Part shown: one piece after another, positions 1 to 6,794 of the stretch
Position numbering within the stretch: the stretch's first letter is position 1
Layout of the letters: each line of letters opens with the position of its first letter
DNA from: Bacillota bacterium
GTDB lineage: Bacteria > Bacillota > Clostridia > Lachnospirales > Lachnospiraceae
Assembly: GCA_023460575.1 (NCBI GenBank)
Contig: JAEWPQ010000314.1
Coordinates: 1-29,487, forward strand
DNA: 29,487 bases
Direction of reading: 5' to 3'
Made by a program: the position numbers and the translations under genes
Notes under the pieces: generated by a model
The model's input: only the letters and a program-made list of their open reading frames with translations
Databases searched by the model: none
What the model was told of the DNA's origin: nothing

Positions 1-161
1 ATTTTTCCTCTTTCAGACACGTATCTTTTTAATTTATTTACATCTTTATAATCGATAACGCCATTCTTCTCGCCGCAGAATACGCATACTTTTTTTCTTC
101 TGCGCATGCCGCCTCTTCTCATCTTAGCGCCATCAGCTTTATCATTCCTGTTAAATGCCAT
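1..161 (-). CDS. rpsR: 30S ribosomal protein S18, 3' end cut by window
   Basis: Ribosomal protein S18 of the small subunit platform, which binds 16S rRNA as a heterodimer with S6. The reading frame begins at the ATG complementary to 159-161 and runs off the left edge, so about 53 codons are present. The visible protein has a basic, glycine-rich start (MRRGGMRRRKKVCVFCGEKN) followed by the typical I-D-Y-K-D-V-N-L-K core. The CxFC pair is seen in the zinc-type S18 of many Firmicutes. An AGGAGG ribosome binding site lies at 169-174. It is the third gene of rpsF-ssb-rpsR and starts 20 bases after the ssb stop, so it is probably cotranscribed from the promoter at 1022-1050. Confidence 0.96.
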   Translation of the reverse strand, partial: MAFNRNDKADGAKMRRGGMRRRKKVCVFCGEKNGVIDYKDVNKLKRYVSERGK

Positions 162-181
162 TGGTATACCTCCTGTTAGAT

Positions 182-634
182 TTAGTTGAATGGAAGTCCT
201 TCGTCTTCGACTCCATCCGGGATATTCATAAATCCATCGCCGATTGCACTGGAGGGAGCTGGTCTGGAGGTTGGCTGATAGCCGCCGCCTTCACCTGGTG
301 CACCGCCCTTGCTGTCTGCGAATTCCTGATCTTCTACAACGATATCTGTTGTATATACTTTAACGCCGTCTTTATTCGTATAACTTCCAGTCTGGATCCT
401 TCCGGAAATCAGTACTCTCATACCCTGACGGAAATACTTCTCTGCAAATTCGCCTGCTTTGTCAAATGCGACGCAGTTGATAAAATCTGCAGTCTGCTCA
501 TTGCCGTCCTGACTTCTGCGGCTTCTGCGATCAACAGCAAGGGTGTACCTTGCGATGGCCATAGCACGCTCGCCCTGGGAATATCTTACTTCTGGATCAC
601 GGGTTAATCTGCCCATAAGGATTACTCTGTTCAT
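182..634 (-). CDS. ssb: Single-stranded DNA-binding protein
   Basis: SSB coats single-stranded DNA in replication, repair and recombination. The protein is 150 aa. Residues 1 to about 105 are the OB fold, beginning MNRVILMGRLTRDPEVRY and including the FINCVAFDKAGEFAEKYF and V-L-I-S-G-R-I-Q-T-G-S-Y segments typical of the family. A Gly/Pro/Ser-rich linker (about 108-140) follows, and then the acidic partner-binding tip DEGLPFN. The tip carries one Asn after the usually terminal Phe. The gene sits between rpsF and rpsR in the standard Firmicute order, 22 bases behind rpsF. No strong Shine-Dalgarno sequence precedes the ATG (only a weak GAAAG), so translation may be coupled to rpsF. Confidence 0.96.
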   Translation of the reverse strand: MNRVILMGRLTRDPEVRYSQGERAMAIARYTLAVDRRSRRSQDGNEQTADFINCVAFDKAGEFAEKYFRQGMRVLISGRIQTGSYTNKDGVKVYTTDIVVEDQEFADSKGGAPGEGGGYQPTSRPAPSSAIGDGFMNIPDGVEDEGLPFN

Positions 635-656
635 ACGATCACGCTTTCTTTATCTA

Positions 657-944
657 TTATGCTTCTTGTTTCACGCATAAGTATCTGATAACCGGCTCCA
701 TAATACGAACGTTTTCTTCTAAATCGTTCGGTGTATTGGACGCGCCATCAAATTTGATGAAGTAGTAGAATCCTTCTTTCATTTTCTGAATTTCGTAAGC
801 TAATCTCTTCTTACCCCATTCATCAACGCCAGTTACAGTTCCGCCGAAACGAGTAATGTAACCATTAATCTTTTCCATGGCAGCTGCTCTCTCTTCATCT
901 TCGAGCTTTGCGTTCAGAACAATAGTTAATTCATATTTGTTCAT
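657..944 (-). CDS. rpsF: 30S ribosomal protein S6
   Basis: S6, a small-subunit platform protein that pairs with S18. It is 95 aa, the normal length, with the family's MNKYELTIVL opening, the W-G-K-K-R-L-A-Y-E-I-Q motif near residues 43-53 and the G-F-Y-Y-F-I-K-F segment. An AAGGAGG ribosome binding site at 954-960 stands 9 bases before the ATG. The gene is first in rpsF-ssb-rpsR. Its promoter (1022-1050) and a leader able to hide the ribosome binding site (956-999) are listed separately. In other bacteria the S6:S18 complex represses its own mRNA by binding the rpsF leader; autoregulation here is an inference from the foldable leader. Confidence 0.96.
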   Translation of the reverse strand: MNKYELTIVLNAKLEDEERAAAMEKINGYITRFGGTVTGVDEWGKKRLAYEIQKMKEGFYYFIKFDGASNTPNDLEENVRIMEPVIRYLCVKQEA

Positions 945-955
945 GCTTGTTTACC

Positions 956-999
956 TCCTTGTGGTCTCTGGCCCCTGACTTCAGTTTCAGGAGCAAGGA
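956..999 (-). promoter_or_regulatory. rpsF leader structure masking the ribosome binding site
   Basis: On the minus-strand transcript an inner stem GCUCCUGA/UCAGGGGC (one G-U pair, loop AACUGAAG) is enclosed by an outer stem UCCUUG/CAAGGA. The 3' side of the outer stem is part of the rpsF Shine-Dalgarno sequence. A bulge of about ten bases (CCAGAGACCA) lies on the 3' side between the two stems. The pairing is read by eye. That it is an S6:S18 autoregulatory site is inferred from known rpsF leaders, not shown. Confidence 0.5.
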
Positions 1000-1021
1000 T
1001 TAATATATGTCACGGTACAGT

Positions 1022-1050
1022 ATTATACCGGAAATTTTTGATAAAAGCAA
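1022..1050 (-). promoter_or_regulatory. Sigma-A promoter of rpsF-ssb-rpsR
   Basis: On the minus strand, TTGCTT (-35, 1045-1050), a 17-base spacer and TATAAT (-10, 1022-1027). Transcription would start near 1015, giving a leader of about 70 bases to rpsF. No terminator is visible between the upstream DUF951 gene and this promoter, so readthrough from upstream is also possible. Confidence 0.8.
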
Positions 1051-1095
1051 GTCCTTTTCCCAATTTCAGCACTTTTTTCTTTTATTATTAGGATT

Positions 1096-1293
1096 TTATG
1101 ACTTTGGCTGTCCATCTTTACCCTTTAATCCCCTTGTATTCTTCTCTACCAGCTTTCTGGGTACCATAATCATATGACCGCAGCCCATGCATTTCAAACG
1201 AAAATCAGCCCCAACACGCAGGATTTCCCATTCCTGGCTCCCGCATGGATGCTGTTTTTTTAATTTTACAACATCTCCAACTTCATAAATCAT
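1096..1293 (-). CDS. DUF951 family protein
   Basis: Small 65-aa protein of the DUF951 family, which is widespread in Firmicutes and has no established function. It shows the family pattern: E-V-G-D-V-V-K-L-K-K-x-H-P-C-G near the start, W-E-I-L-R-V-G-A-D-F in the middle, then C-M-G-C-G-H and a basic tail. The three cysteines suggest a small nucleic-acid-binding or metal-binding protein; this is inference. The ATG at 1291-1293 is preferred to the in-frame GTG at 1300-1302 because AGGTG lies about 7 bases before it and the family begins close to E-V-G-D. It begins about 24 bases after the aldo/keto reductase stop and is probably cotranscribed with it. Confidence 0.85.
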   Translation of the reverse strand: MIYEVGDVVKLKKQHPCGSQEWEILRVGADFRLKCMGCGHMIMVPRKLVEKNTRGLKGKDGQPKS

Positions 1294-1316
1294 ATCATAC
1301 ACCTGTCCCGTACGCG

Positions 1317-2306
1317 CTATTTTAATATTAGATCAATTTCCCCCAGCTCCTGTTCAGTAAATGACAGATTCTCCAGACAGGCTGCATTATCTTCCAGCTG
1401 CTTTACACTGCTGGCACCTATTAAAACTGATGTCACAGCAGGTTCCCGGAGGACCCAGGAAAGCGCCATCTGTGCCAGTGTCTGGCCTCTCTTTCCAGCC
1501 AGCGCATCAAGGCTCTTAATCTGTTTAAGCCGTTCCTCAGTCAGATAACGTCCGCCGATGGTCGTTCCCTTTCTGGCAGCCCTGGAATCAACCGGAATAC
1601 CATTTAAATACCGGTTTGTCAATGCGCCCTGGGCAAGAGGACTGTAGCAGATACAGCCAGTTCCCTGCTCAAGCAGAGCCCCAAACAGACCGTCCTCCGC
1701 TCCCCGTTCCAGCATATTATATCTTGGCTGGTCAATGAGGCACGGCACTCCCATGTCTCTTAACATGGAAATCGCTTTTACCGCTTCCTGCTCACCATAA
1801 TTAGATATTCCTGCATAAAGCGCCTTTCCCTGCTTTACAATATCTGCCAATGCTCCCATGGTCTCCTCTAAAGGAGTCTCAGGATCTGGCCTGTGATGGT
1901 AGAATATATCCACATATTCCAGCCCCATACGTTTCAGACTCTGATCCAGGCTGGACATGAGATATTTTCTGGAACCCCAGTTTCCATACGGACCAGGCCA
2001 CATATCATATCCGGCTTTTGTAGAAATAATGAGTTCATCCCGGTACGAAAGCAGATCACTCTCTAAAATCTTTCCAAAGTTCTCTTCTGCTTTTCCAGGT
2101 GCCGGAAATCCATAGTTGTTTGCCAGATCAAAATGGGTGATTCCCATATCAAAAGCCTTTAAGAGAATTTCTCTCTGCTCTGATAATGGCTTCTCCAGTC
2201 CAAAATTCTGCCATAATCCCAGAGATACCATGGGAAGCATGACTCCGCTTCTTCCGCAGCGCTTGTATTTCATACTATCATATCTGTTTTCAGCTGCCTG
2301 ATACAT
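1317..2306 (-). CDS. Aldo/keto reductase, YghZ (L-glyceraldehyde 3-phosphate reductase) type
   Basis: Cytosolic NADPH-dependent aldo/keto reductase of 329 aa. The very close pattern match to E. coli YghZ (SLGLWQNFG, ITHFDLANNYG, AEENFGKIL, ISTKAGYDMWPGPYG, GSRKYL, DQSLKRMGLEYVDIFY) points to the AKR14 type. YghZ reduces L-glyceraldehyde 3-phosphate and methylglyoxal, so aldehyde detoxification is likely. The AKR tetrad is visible as Asp60, Tyr65, Lys97 and His138. The C-terminal coenzyme part has V-L-I-G-A-S-S. AGGAG lies about 9 bases before the ATG. It starts 33 bases after the sirtuin stop and precedes the DUF951 gene, all on one strand. The substrate here is inferred from family only. Confidence 0.9.
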   Translation of the reverse strand: MYQAAENRYDSMKYKRCGRSGVMLPMVSLGLWQNFGLEKPLSEQREILLKAFDMGITHFDLANNYGFPAPGKAEENFGKILESDLLSYRDELIISTKAGYDMWPGPYGNWGSRKYLMSSLDQSLKRMGLEYVDIFYHHRPDPETPLEETMGALADIVKQGKALYAGISNYGEQEAVKAISMLRDMGVPCLIDQPRYNMLERGAEDGLFGALLEQGTGCICYSPLAQGALTNRYLNGIPVDSRAARKGTTIGGRYLTEERLKQIKSLDALAGKRGQTLAQMALSWVLREPAVTSVLIGASSVKQLEDNAACLENLSFTEQELGEIDLILK

Positions 2307-2339
2307 CGTTCTACTCTCCTTCTAATCACGAACCGTTCT

Positions 2340-3074
2340 TCAGTCTCCCACTGCGTCGTGGAGCACCTCCCCAATGCTTCCGCTGATCACCAGATCCGCC
2401 TTGTCATCCATCGGGGTAACGGTTTTGTTAATGAGCACCATCTTATTTCCTCTGTAATAATCAATTAGTCCGGCTGCGGGATAGACCGTCAGTGAAGTCC
2501 CCCCTACAATAAGCATATCTGCCTGAGAGATGTAAGCCACAGACCGGCTGAGTACACCTTCATCCAGACTTTCTTCATATAACACCACATCCGGCTTGAT
2601 CAGCCCGCTGCAGCTGCACCTTGGAATCCCATCCTCTCCCATGGAAGAAAGCATGTCTTCCAGTGTGAAAAACTTCATACATCTGGTACAATGGTTTCTC
2701 CTGACCGATCCATGAAGTTCCAGCACATTCTCGCTTCCTGCTGCCTGATGAAGTCCGTCGATATTCTGTGTAATAACTGCCTTTAATTTTCCCACCTTTT
2801 CCAGCTTTGCAAGGGCTAAATGGGCCGGATTGGGCATTGCCTCAGGAAACAGCATTTTGTTTTTATAAAAACGGTAAAACTCCCCAGGATTAGACCGGTA
2901 AAAGCTGCGGCTGATGATGGTTTCCGGAGGATACCGATACTCCTGATGATAGAGTCCGTCCACGCCCCTGAAATCAGGAATGCTGCTTTCAGTCGATACC
3001 CCTGCGCCGCCAAAAAATACAATATTGCAGCTTTCTTTGATCCAGTCCTTTAACAGACTTTGTTCCTTCATCAT
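2340..3074 (-). CDS. Sirtuin, NAD-dependent protein deacylase (Sir2/CobB family)
   Basis: NAD-dependent protein lysine deacylase, 244 aa, cytosolic. Residues 22-37 hold the NAD-binding GGAGVSTESSIPDFRG. TQNID is at 102-106, the catalytic His121 in ELHGS, and zinc ligands Cys129, Cys132, Cys153 and Cys155 (CxxC then CxC). GGTSL and a C-terminal I-N-K segment complete the Rossmann part. Two adjacent ATGs (3072-3074 and 3069-3071) follow GGAGGG, and either could be used. The gene lies just downstream of an acetyltransferase gene, with a 24-bp palindrome between the two. Acyl-lysine removal is known for the family; a functional link to the neighbouring acetyltransferase is inference. Confidence 0.93.
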   Translation of the reverse strand: MMKEQSLLKDWIKESCNIVFFGGAGVSTESSIPDFRGVDGLYHQEYRYPPETIISRSFYRSNPGEFYRFYKNKMLFPEAMPNPAHLALAKLEKVGKLKAVITQNIDGLHQAAGSENVLELHGSVRRNHCTRCMKFFTLEDMLSSMGEDGIPRCSCSGLIKPDVVLYEESLDEGVLSRSVAYISQADMLIVGGTSLTVYPAAGLIDYYRGNKMVLINKTVTPMDDKADLVISGSIGEVLHDAVGD

Positions 3075-3094
3075 CTTAACCCTCCAACTTGCAG

Positions 3095-3118
3095 GGGCGG
3101 ATTCAGCTGAATCCGCCC
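3095..3118. repeat. 24-bp perfect palindrome between acetyltransferase and sirtuin genes
   Basis: The 24 bases are their own reverse complement (arms GGGCGGATTCAG and CTGAATCCGCCC with no spacer). As RNA it would form a stable hairpin with a minimal loop. No T-run follows on the minus strand, so it is not a textbook terminator. It may be an mRNA-processing or attenuation element, or a protein-binding site. Confidence 0.7.
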
Positions 3119-3143
3119 GGTTCTGATTTCCAGCAGCTGAAAA

Positions 3144-4193
3144 TCAGGTTATTTCATCGAAAAACACTCCATTTAAAGGTCTTATCCTGTCTACCATCGT
3201 CTGCCGGTTTTCCGGAACCTCCGGCTTTTCATATCCAAAAAGCCAGGAAGTCAGTTCACTGATTCCCATAAACAGGTGCGGTTTTATCTTATTATTCTCT
3301 GACACCGGAGTCATAACAGAGCCGTCTTTTTTAAGCTTCCAGAGGAATACCCCGCTGTTCTGGCGTATAAAATCATCTTTCACTTCAATAAACAGTTCCA
3401 TCTCGCTGACAGGGCAATCCTCTTTCAGTCTGATCACTTTAACAAACTGCTCGAGATGAATGATGCGTCCCATAACAGCAGGCCTTAAGTTACCGACTTC
3501 CTTTACATAATCCCCAAGAACGATGAGCTCTCTCTGATTTTCTGCAAGCTCTCCGTAATAAGCCCAGACTCCGGCAAGCCGCTCTCTTTCATCTCTGGTA
3601 AAAAGAAGAATCATATCTCCGCTGTCGCTTCTTACTTCTCTGCATAAATTGCGGTAATACTCCTCATCTCTGTGAGCATATACCTCATACTTTTTTTCCA
3701 GCTGGCGGCCCACAAACTTTGCAGCCTCCTTACAGTCATCAGACCGTTCCATAAAAGCACGGCGGCTTAATTGGGTTCTGCCCTTTTCGTTCAGTACCCG
3801 CTTGGGAAGATCACAGATATAGGTAAAATCAAAGGGATGGTAGATGGCAGGATCAACCGGAACCAAAAAACAAAATTCCATCCGTTCCATATACATATCC
3901 AAAAAGCACCGGCCAAGCAGCCTTCTCATATAGCCCTGATGACGGAATGCCGGATCAGTAGCCACTCCCGCAATATAATCCACCTTCCATATGCGGTCTT
4001 TCACTACCACCTCATAGGGATTGCGATGAAGCATTGCAGCTGCCTGATCCCCGCTCCATGCAGTCAAAATCTTGTTCTTCCGGACTCTGTCCGAATAATA
4101 ATAATCCAGAAAGCTCTTGGTATCCTCAGAAAAAACTTTTTCCCATAACGCCCGGCTTTCACTTTTTTCTTCCTGCTTCAAATACCGTACCAT
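3144..4193 (-). CDS. Eis-like GNAT N-acetyltransferase with SCP2-like C-terminal domain
   Basis: Acetyl-CoA-dependent N-acetyltransferase of the Eis-like type, 349 aa. The first GNAT domain (about 1-140) carries the acetyl-CoA loop ATDPAFRHQGYMRRLL at 79-93, with R84-x-x-G87 as the pyrophosphate motif. A second GNAT-like part follows (about 150-260), then a C-terminal sterol-carrier-like part containing M-E-L-F-I-E-V-K-D-D and G-x-F-L-W-K-L. Eis proteins acetylate lysines or amines, including aminoglycosides in mycobacteria; the substrate here is unknown. It begins 3 bases after the stop of the DUF2156 gene and so is probably translationally coupled to it. AGAAGGG, inside the end of that gene, serves as ribosome binding site. 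Confidence 0.82.
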   Translation of the reverse strand: MVRYLKQEEKSESRALWEKVFSEDTKSFLDYYYSDRVRKNKILTAWSGDQAAAMLHRNPYEVVVKDRIWKVDYIAGVATDPAFRHQGYMRRLLGRCFLDMYMERMEFCFLVPVDPAIYHPFDFTYICDLPKRVLNEKGRTQLSRRAFMERSDDCKEAAKFVGRQLEKKYEVYAHRDEEYYRNLCREVRSDSGDMILLFTRDERERLAGVWAYYGELAENQRELIVLGDYVKEVGNLRPAVMGRIIHLEQFVKVIRLKEDCPVSEMELFIEVKDDFIRQNSGVFLWKLKKDGSVMTPVSENNKIKPHLFMGISELTSWLFGYEKPEVPENRQTMVDRIRPLNGVFFDEIT

Positions 4194-4196
4194 AGT

Positions 4197-5117
4197 TTAG
4201 AAACCCTTCTGTACCACTGAGTATTTTCTTGCAAAATCAACTGGATAATAAGACATTTTCGCTTTTCTTAAACCTTCCATTCCCACATCATCTTCCCTGT
4301 TTACCAGTAACAGCTCTTCCGGATAGGCGTGGGTTATAAACTGCTGGTTAATAAACTGGTAGAGACCTTTTACATCAGGATCGGCTTTTTCAATATGGAT
4401 AACAGCCATTTTTTCATACGGGTTGTAGCTTCCTATGGTAAATGCCTTTAATACTCCGTCTATAAAGACGCCTGCCATTCTTACATTTAAAAAAGAACAG
4501 TTCTTTAAAATACTGTGAATTCCCATAACTTCATAATCCAACTGACGGGTAAACTCCGCGGCTTCCACCTTGTTCTCCCACCACGTATTTAAGAATTCCA
4601 CCACACTGTCCCGGTCCGAACAGCAGAGTGTACGGTACTCGTATCTTCCATCATATTCCTTTAAAAAGGAATTCAGATGGTTCTTCTTTTTGTGAAGCTT
4701 CTTCCCTGCCAGTGTACGTAATGATTCCGCATCGTATAGATAATCCTTTAAGTCCTCAACCTCTTTTACCTCAAACTTATCAGGATCCAGATTCAAATAC
4801 TGAACAGCCGCCTCATCTGCCAGAGAGATCCTGAGAGGCTTTTTTAAAACCTCATTAAAGTATTCTTTCATCTCATTAAAATAATAAGGAAGTTCTTCCT
4901 CCCGGCACATAGGCATAGCTGTAAATGGCTGGCCATCTTTCTCCATTAAAAACTGCAGCGCTTTATTGTCGCTGATCGCGTACTTCACATGATAGTACTC
5001 TCTCCAGATAAAACAATCCAGATATACACTATCACAGGTCTTATTTGGCCGCAGGGCATAAAATGGAGTTATCTTTTCAACATCGGCTGCCTCTATCGGC
5101 TTAAATTGTAAATTCAT
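4197..5117 (-). CDS. DUF2156 / phosphatidylglycerol-lysyltransferase-C-like protein
   Basis: A 306-aa soluble protein resembling the DUF2156 family, whose fold is a tandem GNAT-like domain shared with the C-terminal catalytic part of MprF-type lysyl-phosphatidylglycerol synthases. Visible family features are the N-terminal D-S-V-Y-L-D-C-F-I-W-R-E-Y-Y segment, the basic K-K-L-H-K-K-K-N-H-L-N-S-F centre, and the C-terminal H-I-E-K-A-D-P-D-V-K-G-L-Y-Q and L-V-N-R-E-D-D-V-G-M-E-G-L-R-K-A-K segments. No membrane segments are seen, unlike full-length MprF. AAGGGA precedes the ATG. It is followed by the Eis-like gene at 3 bases. An aminoacyl- or acyl-transfer role is possible, but the substrate is not known. 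Confidence 0.8.
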   Translation of the reverse strand: MNLQFKPIEAADVEKITPFYALRPNKTCDSVYLDCFIWREYYHVKYAISDNKALQFLMEKDGQPFTAMPMCREEELPYYFNEMKEYFNEVLKKPLRISLADEAAVQYLNLDPDKFEVKEVEDLKDYLYDAESLRTLAGKKLHKKKNHLNSFLKEYDGRYEYRTLCCSDRDSVVEFLNTWWENKVEAAEFTRQLDYEVMGIHSILKNCSFLNVRMAGVFIDGVLKAFTIGSYNPYEKMAVIHIEKADPDVKGLYQFINQQFITHAYPEELLLVNREDDVGMEGLRKAKMSYYPVDFARKYSVVQKGF

Positions 5118-5141
5118 AATTATTCCCTTCTATATTGATCA

Positions 5142-5546
5142 CTAGCTTTTCTTAATAAAATCAGTATTACACTTGGGACAATGAATTTTTATTTTCCCTT
5201 TACCCCTTGGTACTCTGATTTTTTGTCCGCAGCCGGGGCATTTGTAAACATGAAACTTCATGCCCTGCTGAAACCGGAAACGCCATCTGCGGAATGTTTC
5301 CGTTATTTTAAAATAAAAGCGCTCAAACTTCTGGTTTTCCTCAAAACGTTTCCTGATATTTCTTGAAAACATACGATAGTAGCTTACTAACAGGACCGCC
5401 ACCGCAATGAAATCCACCAGGGGATTACGTATAAACAGACCTGCTACAAATAAAACAAATGCTGCTGCTGTCAAAAACCGTCCAAGCTTATCAGCGCCAT
5501 ATCTTCCTGTCATAAACCTTATAAACTGATCTCTCATCTGATTCAT
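5142..5546 (-). CDS. Membrane-anchored zinc-ribbon protein of unknown function
   Basis: A 134-aa protein not assigned to a named family. Two hydrophobic stretches (about residues 24-38 and 43-57) should form a membrane hairpin. A strongly basic linker follows (about 62-100: FSRNIRKRFEENQ and RRWRFRFQQG). The C-terminal zinc ribbon is C-P-G-C ... C-P-K-C, about 18 residues between knuckles, with a basic K-I-R-V-P-R-G-K-G-K-I-K-I turn. The ribosome binding site AAGGGG is about 12 bases before the ATG, farther than usual. It is the first gene behind the promoter at 5577-5605 and 24 bases before the DUF2156 gene. The zinc ribbon suggests nucleic-acid or protein binding at the membrane. Confidence 0.75.
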   Translation of the reverse strand: MNQMRDQFIRFMTGRYGADKLGRFLTAAAFVLFVAGLFIRNPLVDFIAVAVLLVSYYRMFSRNIRKRFEENQKFERFYFKITETFRRWRFRFQQGMKFHVYKCPGCGQKIRVPRGKGKIKIHCPKCNTDFIKKS

Positions 5547-5566
5547 TCTATAGTATCGCCCCTTTT

Positions 5567-5601
5567 CTTTGACTTAACTATAATAAGCTATCCAGTCAAA
5601 G
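5567..5601. promoter_or_regulatory. Inverted repeat across the promoter of the 5546-1096 gene run
   Basis: CTTTGACT (5567-5574) and AGTCAAAG (5594-5601) are exact 8-bp inverted repeats. They flank the -10 box, and the second arm overlaps the spacer and -35 box. The placement fits a repressor operator, but no cognate regulator can be named, and part of the match arises from the TTGACTTTGACT duplication at the -35. Confidence 0.35.
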
Positions 5602-5605
5602 TCAA
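5577..5605 (-). promoter_or_regulatory. Sigma-A promoter for the zinc-ribbon/DUF2156/sirtuin gene run
   Basis: On the minus strand, TTGACT (-35, 5600-5605), a 17-base spacer and TATAGT (-10, 5577-5582), giving a start near 5570 and a leader of about 25 bases. It is the only strong promoter seen upstream of the genes from 5546 down to 1096. Confidence 0.75.
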
Positions 5606-5639
5606 TGTTATGAACGTATATTTCATAATCTTTTCAGAA

Positions 5640-6608
5640 TTAATTCCTGAACTTATCCCGGTACTGTTTCGGTGTCAGACCGTAACGTTCTTTAAACAGA
5701 CGGTGAAAATAACTGCTGTTTTCATATCCGATTTCCTGTATAATTTCTTCCACAGGTTTACAGGATGCAGTCAGACAGTTAGCAGCCCTGCAAAGCCGGA
5801 TCAGCTGTAAGCATTCAGTAAAAGTCATCTGATAATACCGCTTAAACAGGCGGCTTACATAATAGGTCGGCTGCATGACCTTTAAGGAGAATTCCTCCAA
5901 TGTAGCAGTGGAATAATGACTTTCCAGATACTGGTATGCGGTTAAAGCGATCTGCTCCTCATACTGAATCACGTCATGGGATTCCACCTTATCCGCATCA
6001 TGAAGAAGTTCCATAATCAGCATGGACATCGTCGCCTGATTAATCTCCTGTCTGCACTTTTTCTCCATCATGAGAGACCAGATCATATTCTCCAAAAGAT
6101 TCCTGGCGGGCAGGATGTCCTGCAGCCGGAAATGGAGATAATCCGCTACCGAATGATTTTCCAACAACGCACCGGCAATAAAATGTCTCAAAATGCTTCC
6201 ATCCTCAGTAATTAAAGACGGGTGGGAAAAAAACTCCGGCATGAGGAAAAAATGAACCGCTATGTCATCCTCCCCTGCAGGCTCAATCGCATGGCTGGTG
6301 CCCTGCCTTAAAAGAAGGAGATCATAAGTCTCCAGTACGATTCGTTTGGTTTTATTGATCACCTGAGTGGTGGAACCGCTGTACATATAAACCAGCTCCA
6401 CATAATTGTGGCTGTGATCAGGAATCGCTATATGTGGCGGCTGGCAGTAAAGATCCATCAGCCTCCCGGATTCAATAACAAGATCCTTATCCACTACATT
6501 GCTTTTCCCTTCTTTTATACCATATATTAAAATTGAAGATGCATTTTTGATAATACCGTTTTTTTCTTCCGATGTGTTCCTTAAAAATTTCAGAAGTTCT
6601 TCATCCAT
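5640..6608 (-). CDS. AraC-family transcriptional regulator with cupin-like N-terminus
   Basis: A 322-aa regulator. Residues about 40-140 form the AraC-type sensing domain, with a cupin-like pattern (I-P-D-H-S-H-N-Y-V-E-L-V-Y-M ... Y-D-L-L-L-L-R-Q-G-T-S-H). The last 100 residues are the double helix-turn-helix. The second recognition region reads I-G-Y-E-N-S-S-Y-F-H-R-L-F-K-E-R-Y-G-L-T-P-K-Q-Y-R, the AraC signature. The ATG at 6606-6608 is chosen because GGAGGT sits 5 bases before it; a longer frame from an upstream TTG would place its start over that site. It is transcribed from 6652-6681, divergent from the HPr-like gene, which is the most obvious target besides itself. The effector is unknown. 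Confidence 0.9.
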   Translation of the reverse strand: MDEELLKFLRNTSEEKNGIIKNASSILIYGIKEGKSNVVDKDLVIESGRLMDLYCQPPHIAIPDHSHNYVELVYMYSGSTTQVINKTKRIVLETYDLLLLRQGTSHAIEPAGEDDIAVHFFLMPEFFSHPSLITEDGSILRHFIAGALLENHSVADYLHFRLQDILPARNLLENMIWSLMMEKKCRQEINQATMSMLIMELLHDADKVESHDVIQYEEQIALTAYQYLESHYSTATLEEFSLKVMQPTYYVSRLFKRYYQMTFTECLQLIRLCRAANCLTASCKPVEEIIQEIGYENSSYFHRLFKERYGLTPKQYRDKFRN

Positions 6609-6651
6609 ATTGACCTCCAAACGGCAGACTCACATGCCCTTCCCCCAGTTT

Positions 6652-6681
6652 ATTATAGCACCTTATCTTCATTATTTGCAA
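6652..6681 (-). promoter_or_regulatory. Sigma-A promoter of the AraC-family gene
   Basis: On the minus strand, TTGCAA (-35, 6676-6681), an 18-base spacer ending TGC, and TATAAT (-10, 6652-6657). TGCTATAAT is an extended -10, which supports the call. Confidence 0.75.
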
Positions 6682-6734
6682 GAAAAGACGGTTTTTATAC
6701 AAATTTAGACATAGTTTATTTCTCAAACAGATCC

Positions 6735-6740
6735 TATAAT
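6735..6740 (+). promoter_or_regulatory. Probable -10 box of the HPr-like gene
   Basis: A consensus TATAAT lies 55 bases before the HPr-like ATG. No good -35 is found at 16-18 bases (the best is TAGTTT), so the promoter may depend on an activator such as the divergent AraC protein. The latter is inference. Confidence 0.4.
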
Positions 6741-6794
6741 CTAGTGATGTATTCATTTTAATACAATCATTACAATCCGCAAGAGGTACGACAT

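Noticed and set aside
155..607. A 150-codon open frame on the plus strand across ssb
   Set aside because: It is antisense to ssb, whose protein is unmistakable, and the translated frame has no family features.
5608..5628. TTATGAA/TTCATAA hairpin as a terminator of the AraC-family gene
   Set aside because: Only seven A/T-rich pairs and no T-run on the minus strand; too weak to call.
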